Below, piece by piece: positions 53,911-62,639 of a DNA stretch of 64,000 nt. Position 1 is the first letter of the stretch, and every line of letters begins with the position of its first letter. The DNA lies in assembly GCA_903838355.1 (NCBI GenBank), contig CAILYC010000034.1, positions 1-64,000 of the forward strand. The letters are read 5' to 3'. The notes under the pieces were generated by a model that did no database searches, was not told the origin of the DNA, and was given only the letters and a program-made list of their open reading frames with translations. The stretch comes from an uncultured Burkholderiales bacterium (GTDB taxonomy: Bacteria > Pseudomonadota > Gammaproteobacteria > Burkholderiales > Burkholderiaceae_C). The position numbers and the translations under genes are program-made.

Positions 53911-55482
53911 ATGCGTGCACTTGAACTCGAGACCGTTGAACTCACCAAACGCTTTGGTGCCTTCACGGCGCTCGACCGCGTGAGCCTCAAGGTCAAACCA
54001 GCCACAGTTCACGCCTTGCTCGGTGAAAATGGAGCTGGCAAAAGCACCTTGGTCAAAACCGTGATCGGTTATCAACGCCCGGATGCTGGGCAGATCATGA
54101 TCAACAACAAAGAGGTGACCATCGACACGCCGGCACAAGCCAGAGAAATTGGCATTGGCATGGTGTTTCAGCACTTCACGGTGATCCCAGGCATGACGGT
54201 GGCGGAGAATTTGCTGCTGGCCAAGGGGCATTTGACACCTGTCATCAATTGGCGAGAGGTCAACGAAGAATTGGAAGCGTTTGTGCAGAGCACGCCCTTT
54301 AAGCTCGCCTTGCACCGCACCCCAGATGGCTTGTCTGCCGGAGAAAAGCAAAAGCTAGAGATTTTGAAGCAACTCATCTTGAATCCGAGTTTGTTGATTT
54401 TGGATGAACCCACATCGGTGCTTACCCCACAAGAGGCCGATGAGATTTTGTTTGCCTTGAATGCCTTGGCCCATGAAGGGCGGTGCAGCATTATTTTGAT
54501 CACCCACAAATTCAAAGAGGTGCTCACCTATGCCGACGACGTGAGCGTCTTGCGCCAAGGCCGACTGGTGGACAGTATGCCAGTGCGCATGACCTCATCG
54601 GCCCAATTGGCCTCTCTCATGGTGGGCGAGTCGCGCGTGGTGTTTGACTTGCCCCCAAGAGAGTCTTCCAGTGATGAGCCCGTGCAGCTCAGTATCGAGG
54701 ACTTGGTGGTGGTGGGAGACCGAGGTGAGAGGGCAGTCGATGGTTTGAGCTTGCATGTGAGGGCCAGAGAAATTGTGGGCGTGGCCGGTGTCGCTGGTAA
54801 CGGCCAAAAGGCCCTCATGCAAGCCTTGACGGGGCAGCGGCCCATTGAGAGCGGCTCACTCCAAGTGGCTGGCCAAGACTACCAGGCCACTCGAGGGCAA
54901 AACGCCTTGCAACGCGTTCGCAGTCTGCCCGAGGAGCCGCTACAAAACGCCTGCGTAAAAGATTTCAGCGTGAGCCAAAACATGGCCTTGAGGTTGTTTG
55001 ATCAAGCGCCATTTTCTCGATTTGGTTTTTTGCGTTTTGCCGCCATGACCGAGTACGCCAAAGGACTCATTGCGCAGTTTCACGTCAAAACCCAAAGTCC
55101 CCACTCGGCCATCGGTCAATTGTCGGGTGGTAATGTGCAGCGCGCCGTCTTGGCCCGAGAGCTCTCAGAGACCGCGCGTTTGCTCTTGGTGAGCAACCCG
55201 GTGTTTGGACTTGATTTTGCGTCGGTCTCAGAAATCCACCACCGTTTGTTGTCGGCGAGAAATAGCGGCACGGCAGTGCTTCTCCTGAGCGAGGACTTGG
55301 ACGAGTTGCTGCAAATGTCGGACCGCATCTTGGTCATGGTCCAGGGCAAAATCGTCTTTGAAGTCGAGCGCGAGAGAGCCGATCGACAAGTCATCGGAGC
55401 TTACATGGGAGGGGATTTCAGACCCGCCGAGCAGCCAGTGCAAAGTTCAACCGATGCCATGTTCTCCAATGCTGTGCATTGA
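53911..55482 (+). CDS. BMP-type ABC transporter dual ATPase
   Basis: 523 residues with two nucleotide-binding domains, as in RbsA/YufO. The first has GENGAGKSTLVK (Walker A), LSAGEKQKLEIL (signature) and SLLILDEPTSVL (Walker B). The second has GVAGNGQKALMQ as a degenerate Walker A and LSGGNVQRAVLARE, but its Walker B (LLLVSNPVFGLD) lacks the DE pair; this asymmetry is normal for the family. It drives the BMP permeases encoded upstream. Confidence 0.9.
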   Translation: MRALELETVELTKRFGAFTALDRVSLKVKPATVHALLGENGAGKSTLVKTVIGYQRPDAGQIMINNKEVTIDTPAQAREIGIGMVFQHFTVIPGMTVAENLLLAKGHLTPVINWREVNEELEAFVQSTPFKLALHRTPDGLSAGEKQKLEILKQLILNPSLLILDEPTSVLTPQEADEILFALNALAHEGRCSIILITHKFKEVLTYADDVSVLRQGRLVDSMPVRMTSSAQLASLMVGESRVVFDLPPRESSSDEPVQLSIEDLVVVGDRGERAVDGLSLHVRAREIVGVAGVAGNGQKALMQALTGQRPIESGSLQVAGQDYQATRGQNALQRVRSLPEEPLQNACVKDFSVSQNMALRLFDQAPFSRFGFLRFAAMTEYAKGLIAQFHVKTQSPHSAIGQLSGGNVQRAVLARELSETARLLLVSNPVFGLDFASVSEIHHRLLSARNSGTAVLLLSEDLDELLQMSDRILVMVQGKIVFEVERERADRQVIGAYMGGDFRPAEQPVQSSTDAMFSNAVH

Positions 55483-55557
55483 TGTCCATTGATGTCCACT
55501 CCTCTCCACTCCTGTCCACTGACCCGTAGCCCACGATCCTTGCTCACCCCCACCCCC

Positions 55558-56232
55558 ATGACCGAACTCACCGCTCAACCCTATCCCTTTGCCTTTGAGC
55601 TGTCGCACACGGCGCTCATGATCATTGACATGCAACGCGACTTTGTCTTGCCTGGTGGCTTTGGTGAGAGCTTGGGCAATGATGTCTCGCGTTTGGCCAG
55701 CATTGTGCCCACTTTGCAAGACATCCTCCATGCTTGGCGCCGTGCCAAGGGGCTCGTGGTGCACACCCGTGAAGCGCACTTGCCAGACTTGAGCGACTGC
55801 CCAAACGCCAAACTTCACCGCGGCCAGCCCAGCCAAAAAATTGGGGACGTCGGCGCCATGGGCCGTCTGCTCATTCGAGGTGAGTGGGGCAGTGACATCA
55901 TTGATGAGCTCAAGCCCGTGGAGGGAGAGATCGTCATCGATAAACCTGGCAAGGGCGCTTTTTACAACACCCCTTTGCTAGAAAGCCTCAAGCGCCACGG
56001 CATCACCCATCTCGTGATCACCGGGGTCACGACTGAGGTGTGTGTGCAAACCACCATGCGCGAGGCCAACGACCGCGGTTTTGAATGCGTGCTCATGGAA
56101 GACGCCACGCAGAGTTATTTTGAGAAATTTTGGCTCAGCACCTTGGAGATGGTTCGCGCACAAGGTGCAATTGTCGGGTGGACTGCCACGAGTCGAGATC
56201 TTTTATCGGCCTTACAGAGTATGACGCCATGA
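55558..56232 (+). CDS. isochorismatase-family cysteine amidohydrolase, BiuH paralogue
   Basis: 224 residues from ATG 55558 (no clear ribosome site). Asp24 (MIIDMQRDF), Lys129 ([10 protein letters not shown]) and Cys162 (TTEVCVQTT) complete the triad; [12 protein letters not shown] is shared exactly with BiuH upstream. Residues around the pocket differ (GGFGESLGNDVSRL in place of [14 protein letters not shown]), so a related but different ureido or amide substrate is likely, as in RutB-like enzymes. It overlaps atzF by four bases. Confidence 0.85.
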   Translation: MTELTAQPYPFAFELSHTALMIIDMQRDFVLPGGFGESLGNDVSRLASIVPTLQDILHAWRRAKGLVVHTREAHLPDLSDCPNAKLHRGQPSQKIGDVGAMGRLLIRGEWGSDIIDELKPVEGEIVIDKPGKGAFYNTPLLESLKRHGITHLVITGVTTEVCVQTTMREANDRGFECVLMEDATQSYFEKFWLSTLEMVRAQGAIVGWTATSRDLLSALQSMTP

Positions 56233-58118
56233 CACTCAACGCCACCACGAGTACAAGCGAGAGTTCAAGCGAGAGTTCAAGCGAGAGCACGAGCACGCTT
56301 GTGCCCAACTCAATCGATTTGCCCCTCACCATTGTCCAGTGGCTCGAGCGCTATGAGCGCAATGGGGTGTCGCCGCGCACCCTCTTGACGCAATGGCTGG
56401 CCATTGACCGCACGGGCGATGTGGCATGGATTTACCGCGCAAGCCTTGAGGACTTGAAGCCGCAACTCGATTACCTTGAAGGGCACTCCCCCCAAGATTT
56501 GCCGCTCTTTGGGGTGCCTTTTGTGGTCAAGGACAACATCGATGTGAAGGGCTGGCCCACCACGGCCGCTTGCCCCGCCTTTGCGTATACCGCGCAGAGC
56601 CACGCTGCGGTGGTGCAAGCCTTGCAAGCTGCAGGAGCGGTGTGTGTGGGCAAAACCAATATGGATCAATTCGCCACAGGCTTGGTGGGCACACGCTCGC
56701 CATTTGGCGCCGTTCCCAATAGTTTCAATCCCGAGTATGTGAGCGGTGGGTCGTCGTCTGGCTCGGCGGTGTTGGTGGCCCGAGGTGTGGTGCCGTTTTC
56801 ACTGGGAACGGACACGGCGGGCTCGGGTCGTGTGCCGGCCGGTTTGAACAATATCGTGGGCTTCAAACCCAGTCCTGGCAGTGTCCCCATGGCCGGTGTG
56901 GTCCCCGCGTGTCGCTCACTGGATGTGGTGTCTATTTTTGCCTTGACCGCGCTGGATGCGTCGCGCGTGATGTCTTGCATGAAAAGCGCTGGGGATGAGC
57001 CGCTTTTTCAGCCCTATACCGCACAAGTGGGTTGGTTTCCTCAGCCCCAAGGGCACATGAGAGTTGGCATTCCCAAGACCAGTTATTGTGATCCGAGCTT
57101 GGGCTTTGATCAAAGCCATGCCCAGAGTTTGGAGCATGCCAAGGCATTGGGCTTTGAGTTGGTGGAAGTGGATATGGGGCTCTTTTTTGAAGCGGCAGCC
57201 TTGCTCTACGACGGCGCCTTTGTGGCTGAGCGCTTCGCCGCGATTGAGCCCATGGTGAAATTGCACGCCCAGCAAATGGATCCTGTGGTGAGGCAAGTGA
57301 TTGAGGGTGCTCAAAAGTACTCTGCCGTGGATGCGTTCAAAGCCCGCTACAGGGTGGAGGAAATTAGGCAAGAAATCCAAGGGGTTTGGCAGAACTTGGA
57401 TGCCTTGATGGTACCCACGGTGGTCACGTGTCCGAGCATGAAAGCCGTGGCCCTGGACCCCATTGGTAAGAACTCGGAATTGGGCCGTTTCACCAACTTT
57501 GTGAATTTCTTGGGTCAAGCGGCCGTGGCCTGCCCCTCGGGGATCGCGAGCAGTGGCTTGCCCTTTGGGGTGACCTTCATCGCCCCCAATGGCTATGACC
57601 GCGCCTTGTTGGAGTTGGCACACCTTTGGGAGCGAAATTGGGTGCACACCTTGGGCAGCACAGGCAGCCCTGTGAGCAATTCTGAAGGGACCCTCTCGCT
57701 CGCTGCTCCCCAACCCCACTCAGCGCCCACGCTTTTATTGGCCGTGGTCGGTGCTCATCTGTCTGGCATGCCCTTGAATGGACAACTGATTGAGCGCGGT
57801 GCAAGACTTGTCAGCACCACTCGCACCTCAGCGAACTATCAACTCTATGAATTGGCCGCCACAAGCCCAAGAAAGCCTGGACTTTTTCGCACCCAAGAGG
57901 GTGGGGTGAACATTGAGCTTGAAGTCTACGAGATGGCCTTGTCGCAATTGGGATCATTCTTAACCCTCATTCCCGCGCCTTTGGGTCTGGGGCAAGTCGA
58001 ACTCGAGTCTGGGCAATGGGTTCACGGATTCATCTGTGAAGGCGTGGCGCAGTCGAGCGCCAAAAACATCAGTGAGCACGGCGGTTGGCGCCACTACCTG
58101 TCCTCGCTTGATGCGTAG
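56229..58118 (+). CDS. atzF: allophanate hydrolase AtzF
   Basis: 629 residues from ATG 56229 (ATGA overlap). A Ser/Glu-repeat start (SESSSESSSESTS) precedes the amidase-signature domain: Lys101 (FVVKDNIDVKG), the cis-Ser in GGSSSGSAV near 173-181 and nucleophile Ser199 (GTDTAGSGRVPAG). A C-terminal AtzF domain follows from about 500 (LLLAVVGAHLSGMPLNGQLI; RTQEGGVNIELEVYEM). It converts allophanate to two ammonia and two CO2, completing biuret breakdown. The C-terminal domain identifies it as allophanate hydrolase, not a general amidase. Confidence 0.92.
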   Translation: MTLNATTSTSESSSESSSESTSTLVPNSIDLPLTIVQWLERYERNGVSPRTLLTQWLAIDRTGDVAWIYRASLEDLKPQLDYLEGHSPQDLPLFGVPFVVKDNIDVKGWPTTAACPAFAYTAQSHAAVVQALQAAGAVCVGKTNMDQFATGLVGTRSPFGAVPNSFNPEYVSGGSSSGSAVLVARGVVPFSLGTDTAGSGRVPAGLNNIVGFKPSPGSVPMAGVVPACRSLDVVSIFALTALDASRVMSCMKSAGDEPLFQPYTAQVGWFPQPQGHMRVGIPKTSYCDPSLGFDQSHAQSLEHAKALGFELVEVDMGLFFEAAALLYDGAFVAERFAAIEPMVKLHAQQMDPVVRQVIEGAQKYSAVDAFKARYRVEEIRQEIQGVWQNLDALMVPTVVTCPSMKAVALDPIGKNSELGRFTNFVNFLGQAAVACPSGIASSGLPFGVTFIAPNGYDRALLELAHLWERNWVHTLGSTGSPVSNSEGTLSLAAPQPHSAPTLLLAVVGAHLSGMPLNGQLIERGARLVSTTRTSANYQLYELAATSPRKPGLFRTQEGGVNIELEVYEMALSQLGSFLTLIPAPLGLGQVELESGQWVHGFICEGVAQSSAKNISEHGGWRHYLSSLDA

Positions 58119-58222
58119 AGATTTGGAAAATGCTTGGGTTGAAGGGGCACGACATCAACCGGTCCATTGGAGTGAGGTTGTAAGTCAGTAGGAATGTGAG
58201 TCATGAAGTCAGTCATTGCGTC

Positions 58223-58258
58223 AGTAAGTAAGTAAGTAAGCAAGAAAGAAAGAAAGAA
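58223..58258. repeat. tetranucleotide tract (AGTA)4 and (AAGA)4
   Basis: Four copies of AGTA followed after three bases by four copies of AAGA, about 190 bases before the GntR start. Tetranucleotide tracts slip readily; here one would change promoter spacing, not a reading frame. Confidence 0.85.
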
Positions 58259-58345
58259 ACAATACAAGGAGCTTCGGTATGGGTTCGGTGGGAGACTTGT
58301 GGCTGGTTGACTTGCCAATATCCAAGTGCATGATCATGACAATGA

Positions 58346-58388
58346 GCATGAGAACGCGCATGAGAACGCGCATGATAACGCGCATGCA
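58346..58388. repeat. 12-bp tandem array GCATGAGAACGC, three copies plus partial
   Basis: Units at 58346-58357, 58358-58369 and 58370-58381 (third has GATAAC), then GCATGCA. It ends 56 bases before the GntR start, so it may be a stacked operator for autoregulation. Confidence 0.85.
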
Positions 58389-58444
58389 TCTGGATTCAGA
58401 TTTGCTGTTGCGCTCTCTTGCCTGACAAATCCAATTGATCAACC

Positions 58445-59167
58445 ATGACCGACGCATTGCCCATCCTTTCCCATGGGGTTCAGACCCGGAAAAAGGCTGT
58501 CTCACTGTCGAACCAAACGTACGATGAATTAAAGCACCTCATCTTTGAGTTTCAGCTCTTGCCAGGGGAGATGTTGTTTGAAAATCAATTGAGTGAGGTG
58601 CTCAAGGTCAGTCGCACACCGCTCAGACAAGCCTTGCAGCGACTCGAGCACGAAGGTTTTTTGGTCTCACGCCCCAAAATTGGCTGGCAAGTCGCGCAAT
58701 TGGATTTCGAGGTTTTGGACGAGCTCTATGACTTTAGGATACTCACAGAAAGCCATGCCATCGAGGTCCTTTGCAAATCTGAACATCCCCGAGACTTGCT
58801 GCAAGATTTGTGCAACATTTGGCTCGTCCCAGAGGTCGACCGACTACATGATCCCATCGAGGTGGGACAACTCGATGAAGAGTTTCACGCCACTTTGCTC
58901 AAAGCCGCGGGCAACAGAGAGATGGCCAAAACCCACTTTGAGATCACCCAACGCATCCGCATCATTCGACGACTTGACTTCACCAAGGCGTCTCGCATCC
59001 ATGAAACCTATCGCGAGCATGGGATGATTTTGACGGCCATCTTGGGCAGTCGAAAAAGCGAGGCCATTCGACTGCTCAAGGCCCACATCGAACAAAGCAA
59101 AATTGAGGTGAGAAAAATCACCCTGTCCATGCTCTTTGATGCGAAAGAGACCAAGCTCAGGGCTTGA
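58445..59167 (+). CDS. GntR-family (FCD) transcriptional regulator
   Basis: 240 residues. The N-terminal winged helix reads SNQTYDELKHLIFEFQLLPG and FENQLSEVLKVSRTPLRQAL, the GntR signature; an FCD-type all-helical effector domain follows (LYDFRILTESHAIEVLCKSE; LDEEFHATLLKAAGNREMAK). It probably controls the adjacent biuret/formamide operon and perhaps the amidohydrolase group downstream, sensing an intermediate. Confidence 0.92.
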   Translation: MTDALPILSHGVQTRKKAVSLSNQTYDELKHLIFEFQLLPGEMLFENQLSEVLKVSRTPLRQALQRLEHEGFLVSRPKIGWQVAQLDFEVLDELYDFRILTESHAIEVLCKSEHPRDLLQDLCNIWLVPEVDRLHDPIEVGQLDEEFHATLLKAAGNREMAKTHFEITQRIRIIRRLDFTKASRIHETYREHGMILTAILGSRKSEAIRLLKAHIEQSKIEVRKITLSMLFDAKETKLRA

Positions 59168-59962
59168 ATGGGCTTTCGGCGAGGAGATGGCCAAATACAA
59201 ACACAAATCCAATGGATCAAAGGTATTTCAATCGGCGTTCATGAGCATCCCCTCGGGCTGCACTATGTTGGTGCTTGGGGTGTTGGGTGGTGGTGGCTCC
59301 TTTGACGCTGGGCTAGATTTTTTATTCATCTTGGTGCAAACACCTCACCTGTTCAGGATCTTATTTAAAAAATTCAACGTCGCGCACACCACGACTCGAA
59401 CCATTACTGCTGTTACTTCAAGCACTCGTTTAGACGCTGAGGATGAGGGCAGGGGTTCTTTGGGTGCGTGTTCTTGGGCCTCAACGACATCGGTTTCTCC
59501 TCGAGAGTGAGCGCTGAGCCATAGACATCATGGTCGCCCAAGTGAGTTGATGACGATTCAGTGACAGTCTTTGCACGCGTTCGAAGGCGATGCACGCCGC
59601 GTGAATATCTCGGCAAAATTGGTTTTGGCTCACAGCAAGGCACACTATTTGCATTGTGGTGTTCTTTGGGAGCAATACCATGAATGCAAACGATCCTCAA
59701 ATTTACACCTGCTCACTCCTCCAAGCCCGGGCATCGATCGATTGGATTGCTCTGTACAAGCGCTCACGTGCCACTGGGCTTGAAGTTGCTCGTCAAGCAT
59801 CGAGCCAGTCCACCCCACCCAGCAGCACATCCGCTTGGGGGTTTTGGGCGTGGCCGAGCTTTTCGACCATGTCCAAATCACAGCCTGTCCAAGCGATTGG
59901 ATAAAGCAGTGCTTGGCTCACAGACTCCCAATCATGAATTTTTTTTATAGTGTGCTTGTCCT
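59168..59962. other. 795-base stretch without a convincing gene
   Basis: Short open frames occur on both strands (for example 59136-59510 plus and 59481-59681 minus), but none has a ribosome site, domain or codon use like the neighbours. It may hold decayed coding sequence; I saw no IS ends, no RNA gene and no clear hairpin. The 3' part should contain the promoter for the amidohydrolase gene at 59963. Confidence 0.45.
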
Positions 59963-61486
59963 TTGAATGATTCATCTCTGGTCTCAAGCCTTCATGCCAA
60001 TTGGATAGTCGCCAATCCTGGGCGTGAGCCCACACGCGAACACCACACGCTCACTTGGCAAGGCGGGAGTGTCTTGGCCGTTGAAGCCACTGCACAAAGC
60101 GTGCTCAACAGCGAGCACAGCATCGTGTGCCCCACCTTGTCCAACGCCCATGATCATGCTCGCTCTTTGCGAGCGAGCACGTTGGGTGCGCATGACAAGC
60201 CTTTGGAGAGTTGGTTGTCCTTCATGGGACTCCTGCCTGGGGTGAGTCCTTATTTGGTTGCAGCTTGTGCGTTTGCAAGAAGCCTCAAAGGTGGCGTGAG
60301 TACATTGATGGTGCACTACACCCGGCAACAAGGCGGCATGTCCTATGTGCAAGAAGCCCTGGAGGTGGCCAAAGCGGCCAAGGATGTGGGTGTGAGCATT
60401 GGCTTTGCGGTGGCCATGCGAGACCAACAGGGTCTGGCCTACGCGCCGGACGCTCAAGTGCTCCCTTTTTTAAACGAGGCGCATCGCGATCAACTGCTCG
60501 AGCGCATGGGTCCGCCCAAGATGAGTGTGGCCCAGCACCTCGAGCGCTTGCATGAAACTGCTGCAGCGCTTGAAGACCCGGCCAGCGGCTTCAATTCATG
60601 GGTGAACGTGCAGTATGGACCCAACGGCGTGCAGTGGTGTTCGCCCGAGCTCTTGGGCGCCATTGCCAAGGCCAGTGAGCGCGATGGCCGGGGTGTGCAC
60701 ATGCATTTGCTGGAGACGCGCTATCAGCGCGAATGGTCCGATCATCATCACCCACATGGTGTGGTGAAATATTTGGACGATTTGGGTCTATTGAGCCCAC
60801 GGCTGACCTTGGCGCATTGCACTTGGGCAAGAGAAGATGAACTCGACTTGTTGGCCCAAAGGGGTGTCACGATTGCGGTGAATGCCAGTTCCAATTTGCA
60901 CTTGCACTCGGGCATTGCCAATGTGGCGCAAATGATCCGTTGCGGCTGTCGTGTGGCCATGGGGCTCGATGGCTTGGCCTTGGATGAGGACGATGACGCT
61001 TTCAAGGAATTGCGCTTGAACTCCTTGCTGCACAACGGTTGGGGCTTTGAGCATGCGCTCAGCTTGGAGAATTGGTGGGATTTCGCCTGCGTGAATGCCA
61101 AGCGCTCCATCATGGGCAAGAAAGCGGGCGAGCTGCAGTTGGTGGGTGCATTGCGTTCGGGTGCATCGGCAGATTTTTTAACCTTCGACATCTCCCGCTT
61201 GGACGACGAGGAGGGCATCGTGCCTGGGGTCGATCCGATGCAAAAAATTCTGGCCAGAGCGGTGCAGGGTCACATCGACCGGGTGGTGGTGAGGGGGCGC
61301 GAAGTGGTGCGGGGCGGCCATGTCGTCTCCATCGATGAGGTTGCGGCCAAGAAGGAATTGTTCCAAGCCTATAAGAGCGCCATCGCCCGTGACCCCGCTT
61401 GGCCTCAGTGGCAAGCAGCCCTCAATGAGTACCACCACGGCATTCGAAATTTCTACACCCAGGGACAGTGGTTGGGGTGTTGTTGA
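59963..61486 (+). CDS. amidohydrolase of the deaminase/chlorohydrolase (AtzB/TrzA/SsnA) group
   Basis: About 507 residues from TTG 59963; an in-frame TAG at 59948 and no nearby ATG force this weak start. Metal ligands are His63/His65 (NAHDHARS), His246/His248 (VHMHLLET), His285 (LAHCTW) and Asp336 (GLDGLALDED), the mononuclear deaminase pattern. Members remove amino or chloro groups from purine, pyrimidine or s-triazine rings. Its place after the biuret/allophanate operon suggests it may carry out an early ring step. Confidence 0.82.
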   Translation: MNDSSLVSSLHANWIVANPGREPTREHHTLTWQGGSVLAVEATAQSVLNSEHSIVCPTLSNAHDHARSLRASTLGAHDKPLESWLSFMGLLPGVSPYLVAACAFARSLKGGVSTLMVHYTRQQGGMSYVQEALEVAKAAKDVGVSIGFAVAMRDQQGLAYAPDAQVLPFLNEAHRDQLLERMGPPKMSVAQHLERLHETAAALEDPASGFNSWVNVQYGPNGVQWCSPELLGAIAKASERDGRGVHMHLLETRYQREWSDHHHPHGVVKYLDDLGLLSPRLTLAHCTWAREDELDLLAQRGVTIAVNASSNLHLHSGIANVAQMIRCGCRVAMGLDGLALDEDDDAFKELRLNSLLHNGWGFEHALSLENWWDFACVNAKRSIMGKKAGELQLVGALRSGASADFLTFDISRLDDEEGIVPGVDPMQKILARAVQGHIDRVVVRGREVVRGGHVVSIDEVAAKKELFQAYKSAIARDPAWPQWQAALNEYHHGIRNFYTQGQWLGCC

Positions 61487-61538
61487 GACTTTCAGCGCCA
61501 GGCGCGATTCATCGAGTTGTTTTTGAAAGGCTTATTTT

Positions 61539-62639
61539 ATGTTGTTGACTTCGATTCAAAACGCAATGACTCATCAGGCAAACCGTTGTCGCGCTTTGAC
61601 GTCCACATTGGCGCTGGGCTCATTGATCTTCGTGGGGTTGGGGGGAGTGGCGCCACAGCAAGCGCAGGCCCAAACACCGGGTGTGAAGATCAAGTTTGTC
61701 CTTGACTGGAAAATCCAAGGCGTTCATGCCTGGTTTTATTGGGCCCGTGACAAGGGGTTCTTCAAAGATCAGGGCTTGGATGTGGACATTGACCAAGGCA
61801 GCGGCTCAGCCGCCACGGTCATGAAAGTCATGTCCGGTGCCTACCAAGCTGGTTTTGGGGACATGAATGCCATCATTCAAAACGCATCTGTGAAACCCGG
61901 TGAGGCGCCGGTTATGGTTTACATGATGTACAACAAAGCACCTTTTGCGCTCATCAGCAAAACCTCCAGCGGCATCAAGTCGATCAAAGATCTTGAGGGC
62001 AAGACCCTGGGGTCTCCGGCCGGAGCCGCAGCCCTGGCGCTTTTCCCAGCACTGGCCAAGAAAAACAACCTGGATGAGAAGAAGATCACTTGGATCAACA
62101 TGGCGCCGAGTCTTCAAGAGCAGATGATGCTTCAAGGCCAAGTGGACGCGTCGGCGGTGTTTTCTGCGACGAGCTACATGAATTTGGTCGCGCAAAACAT
62201 CGATCCTGACAAAGATATCCACTGGATTTTTTACAATGATTTTGGGTTGGACTTGTACTCCAATGGCATCATGGTCTCGGCCAAATTGCTCAAAGACAAT
62301 CCCAAAGCAGTGTCTGGTTTGGTGCGGGCCATCAACAGCGCCTTTAAGGACTGCGTGAGCCATGTGCAAGCGTGTGTGGACAACTTGGGGGTCAATGAGC
62401 CACTGATCAACAAAGAGATTGAAAAGCGCCGCATGATCTATGTGCTCAGGAGCTCCATTCTGAGTCCTGAGAGTGCTGAAATTGGCTTAGGGGATGTGAA
62501 GGACTCGAGAATGAGCAACGCCATCGCTCAAATCGGTCAAAGCTATGATTTGCAGCGCTTGCCCGCTGTCTCCGAGGTGTTCAACCGCTCGGCCCTTCCC
62601 TCCAAAGAAGAGCGGGTCTTCAGTCCCAAATTAAATTGA
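61539..62639 (+). CDS. orphan NMT1/SsuA-family substrate-binding protein
   Basis: 366 residues; ATG 61539 or 61566. Sec signal ending AQAQ, then VKIKFVLDWKIQGVHAWFYW and SGAYQAGFGDMNAIIQ. It is clearly a paralogue of the protein at 45338-46360 (shared FKxxGLDVxIDQGxGSAA, GAYQAGFGDxNAI and DLEGKTLG segments). No ATPase or permease is adjacent, so it may feed one of the two SsuBC-type transporters in the window. Its end overlaps the convergent ROK gene by nine bases. Confidence 0.88.
   Translation: MLLTSIQNAMTHQANRCRALTSTLALGSLIFVGLGGVAPQQAQAQTPGVKIKFVLDWKIQGVHAWFYWARDKGFFKDQGLDVDIDQGSGSAATVMKVMSGAYQAGFGDMNAIIQNASVKPGEAPVMVYMMYNKAPFALISKTSSGIKSIKDLEGKTLGSPAGAAALALFPALAKKNNLDEKKITWINMAPSLQEQMMLQGQVDASAVFSATSYMNLVAQNIDPDKDIHWIFYNDFGLDLYSNGIMVSAKLLKDNPKAVSGLVRAINSAFKDCVSHVQACVDNLGVNEPLINKEIEKRRMIYVLRSSILSPESAEIGLGDVKDSRMSNAIAQIGQSYDLQRLPAVSEVFNRSALPSKEERVFSPKLN

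Larger units (their letters stand above)
58119..58444. other. intergenic region with short tandem repeats before the GntR gene
   Basis: This 326-base gap has no credible gene; the minus-strand frames through it are translations of the repeats. Its content is the tetranucleotide tract (58223-58258) and the 12-bp array (58346-58388), listed separately. Confidence 0.6.

Noticed and set aside
58221-58505. Minus-strand frame across the repeats before the GntR gene
   Set aside because: Mostly a translation of the 12-bp and tetranucleotide repeats and overlaps the GntR start.
59136-59510. 124-residue plus-strand frame after the GntR gene
   Set aside because: It starts inside the GntR coding region, has no ribosome site, and its sequence shows no domain or coherent codon use.
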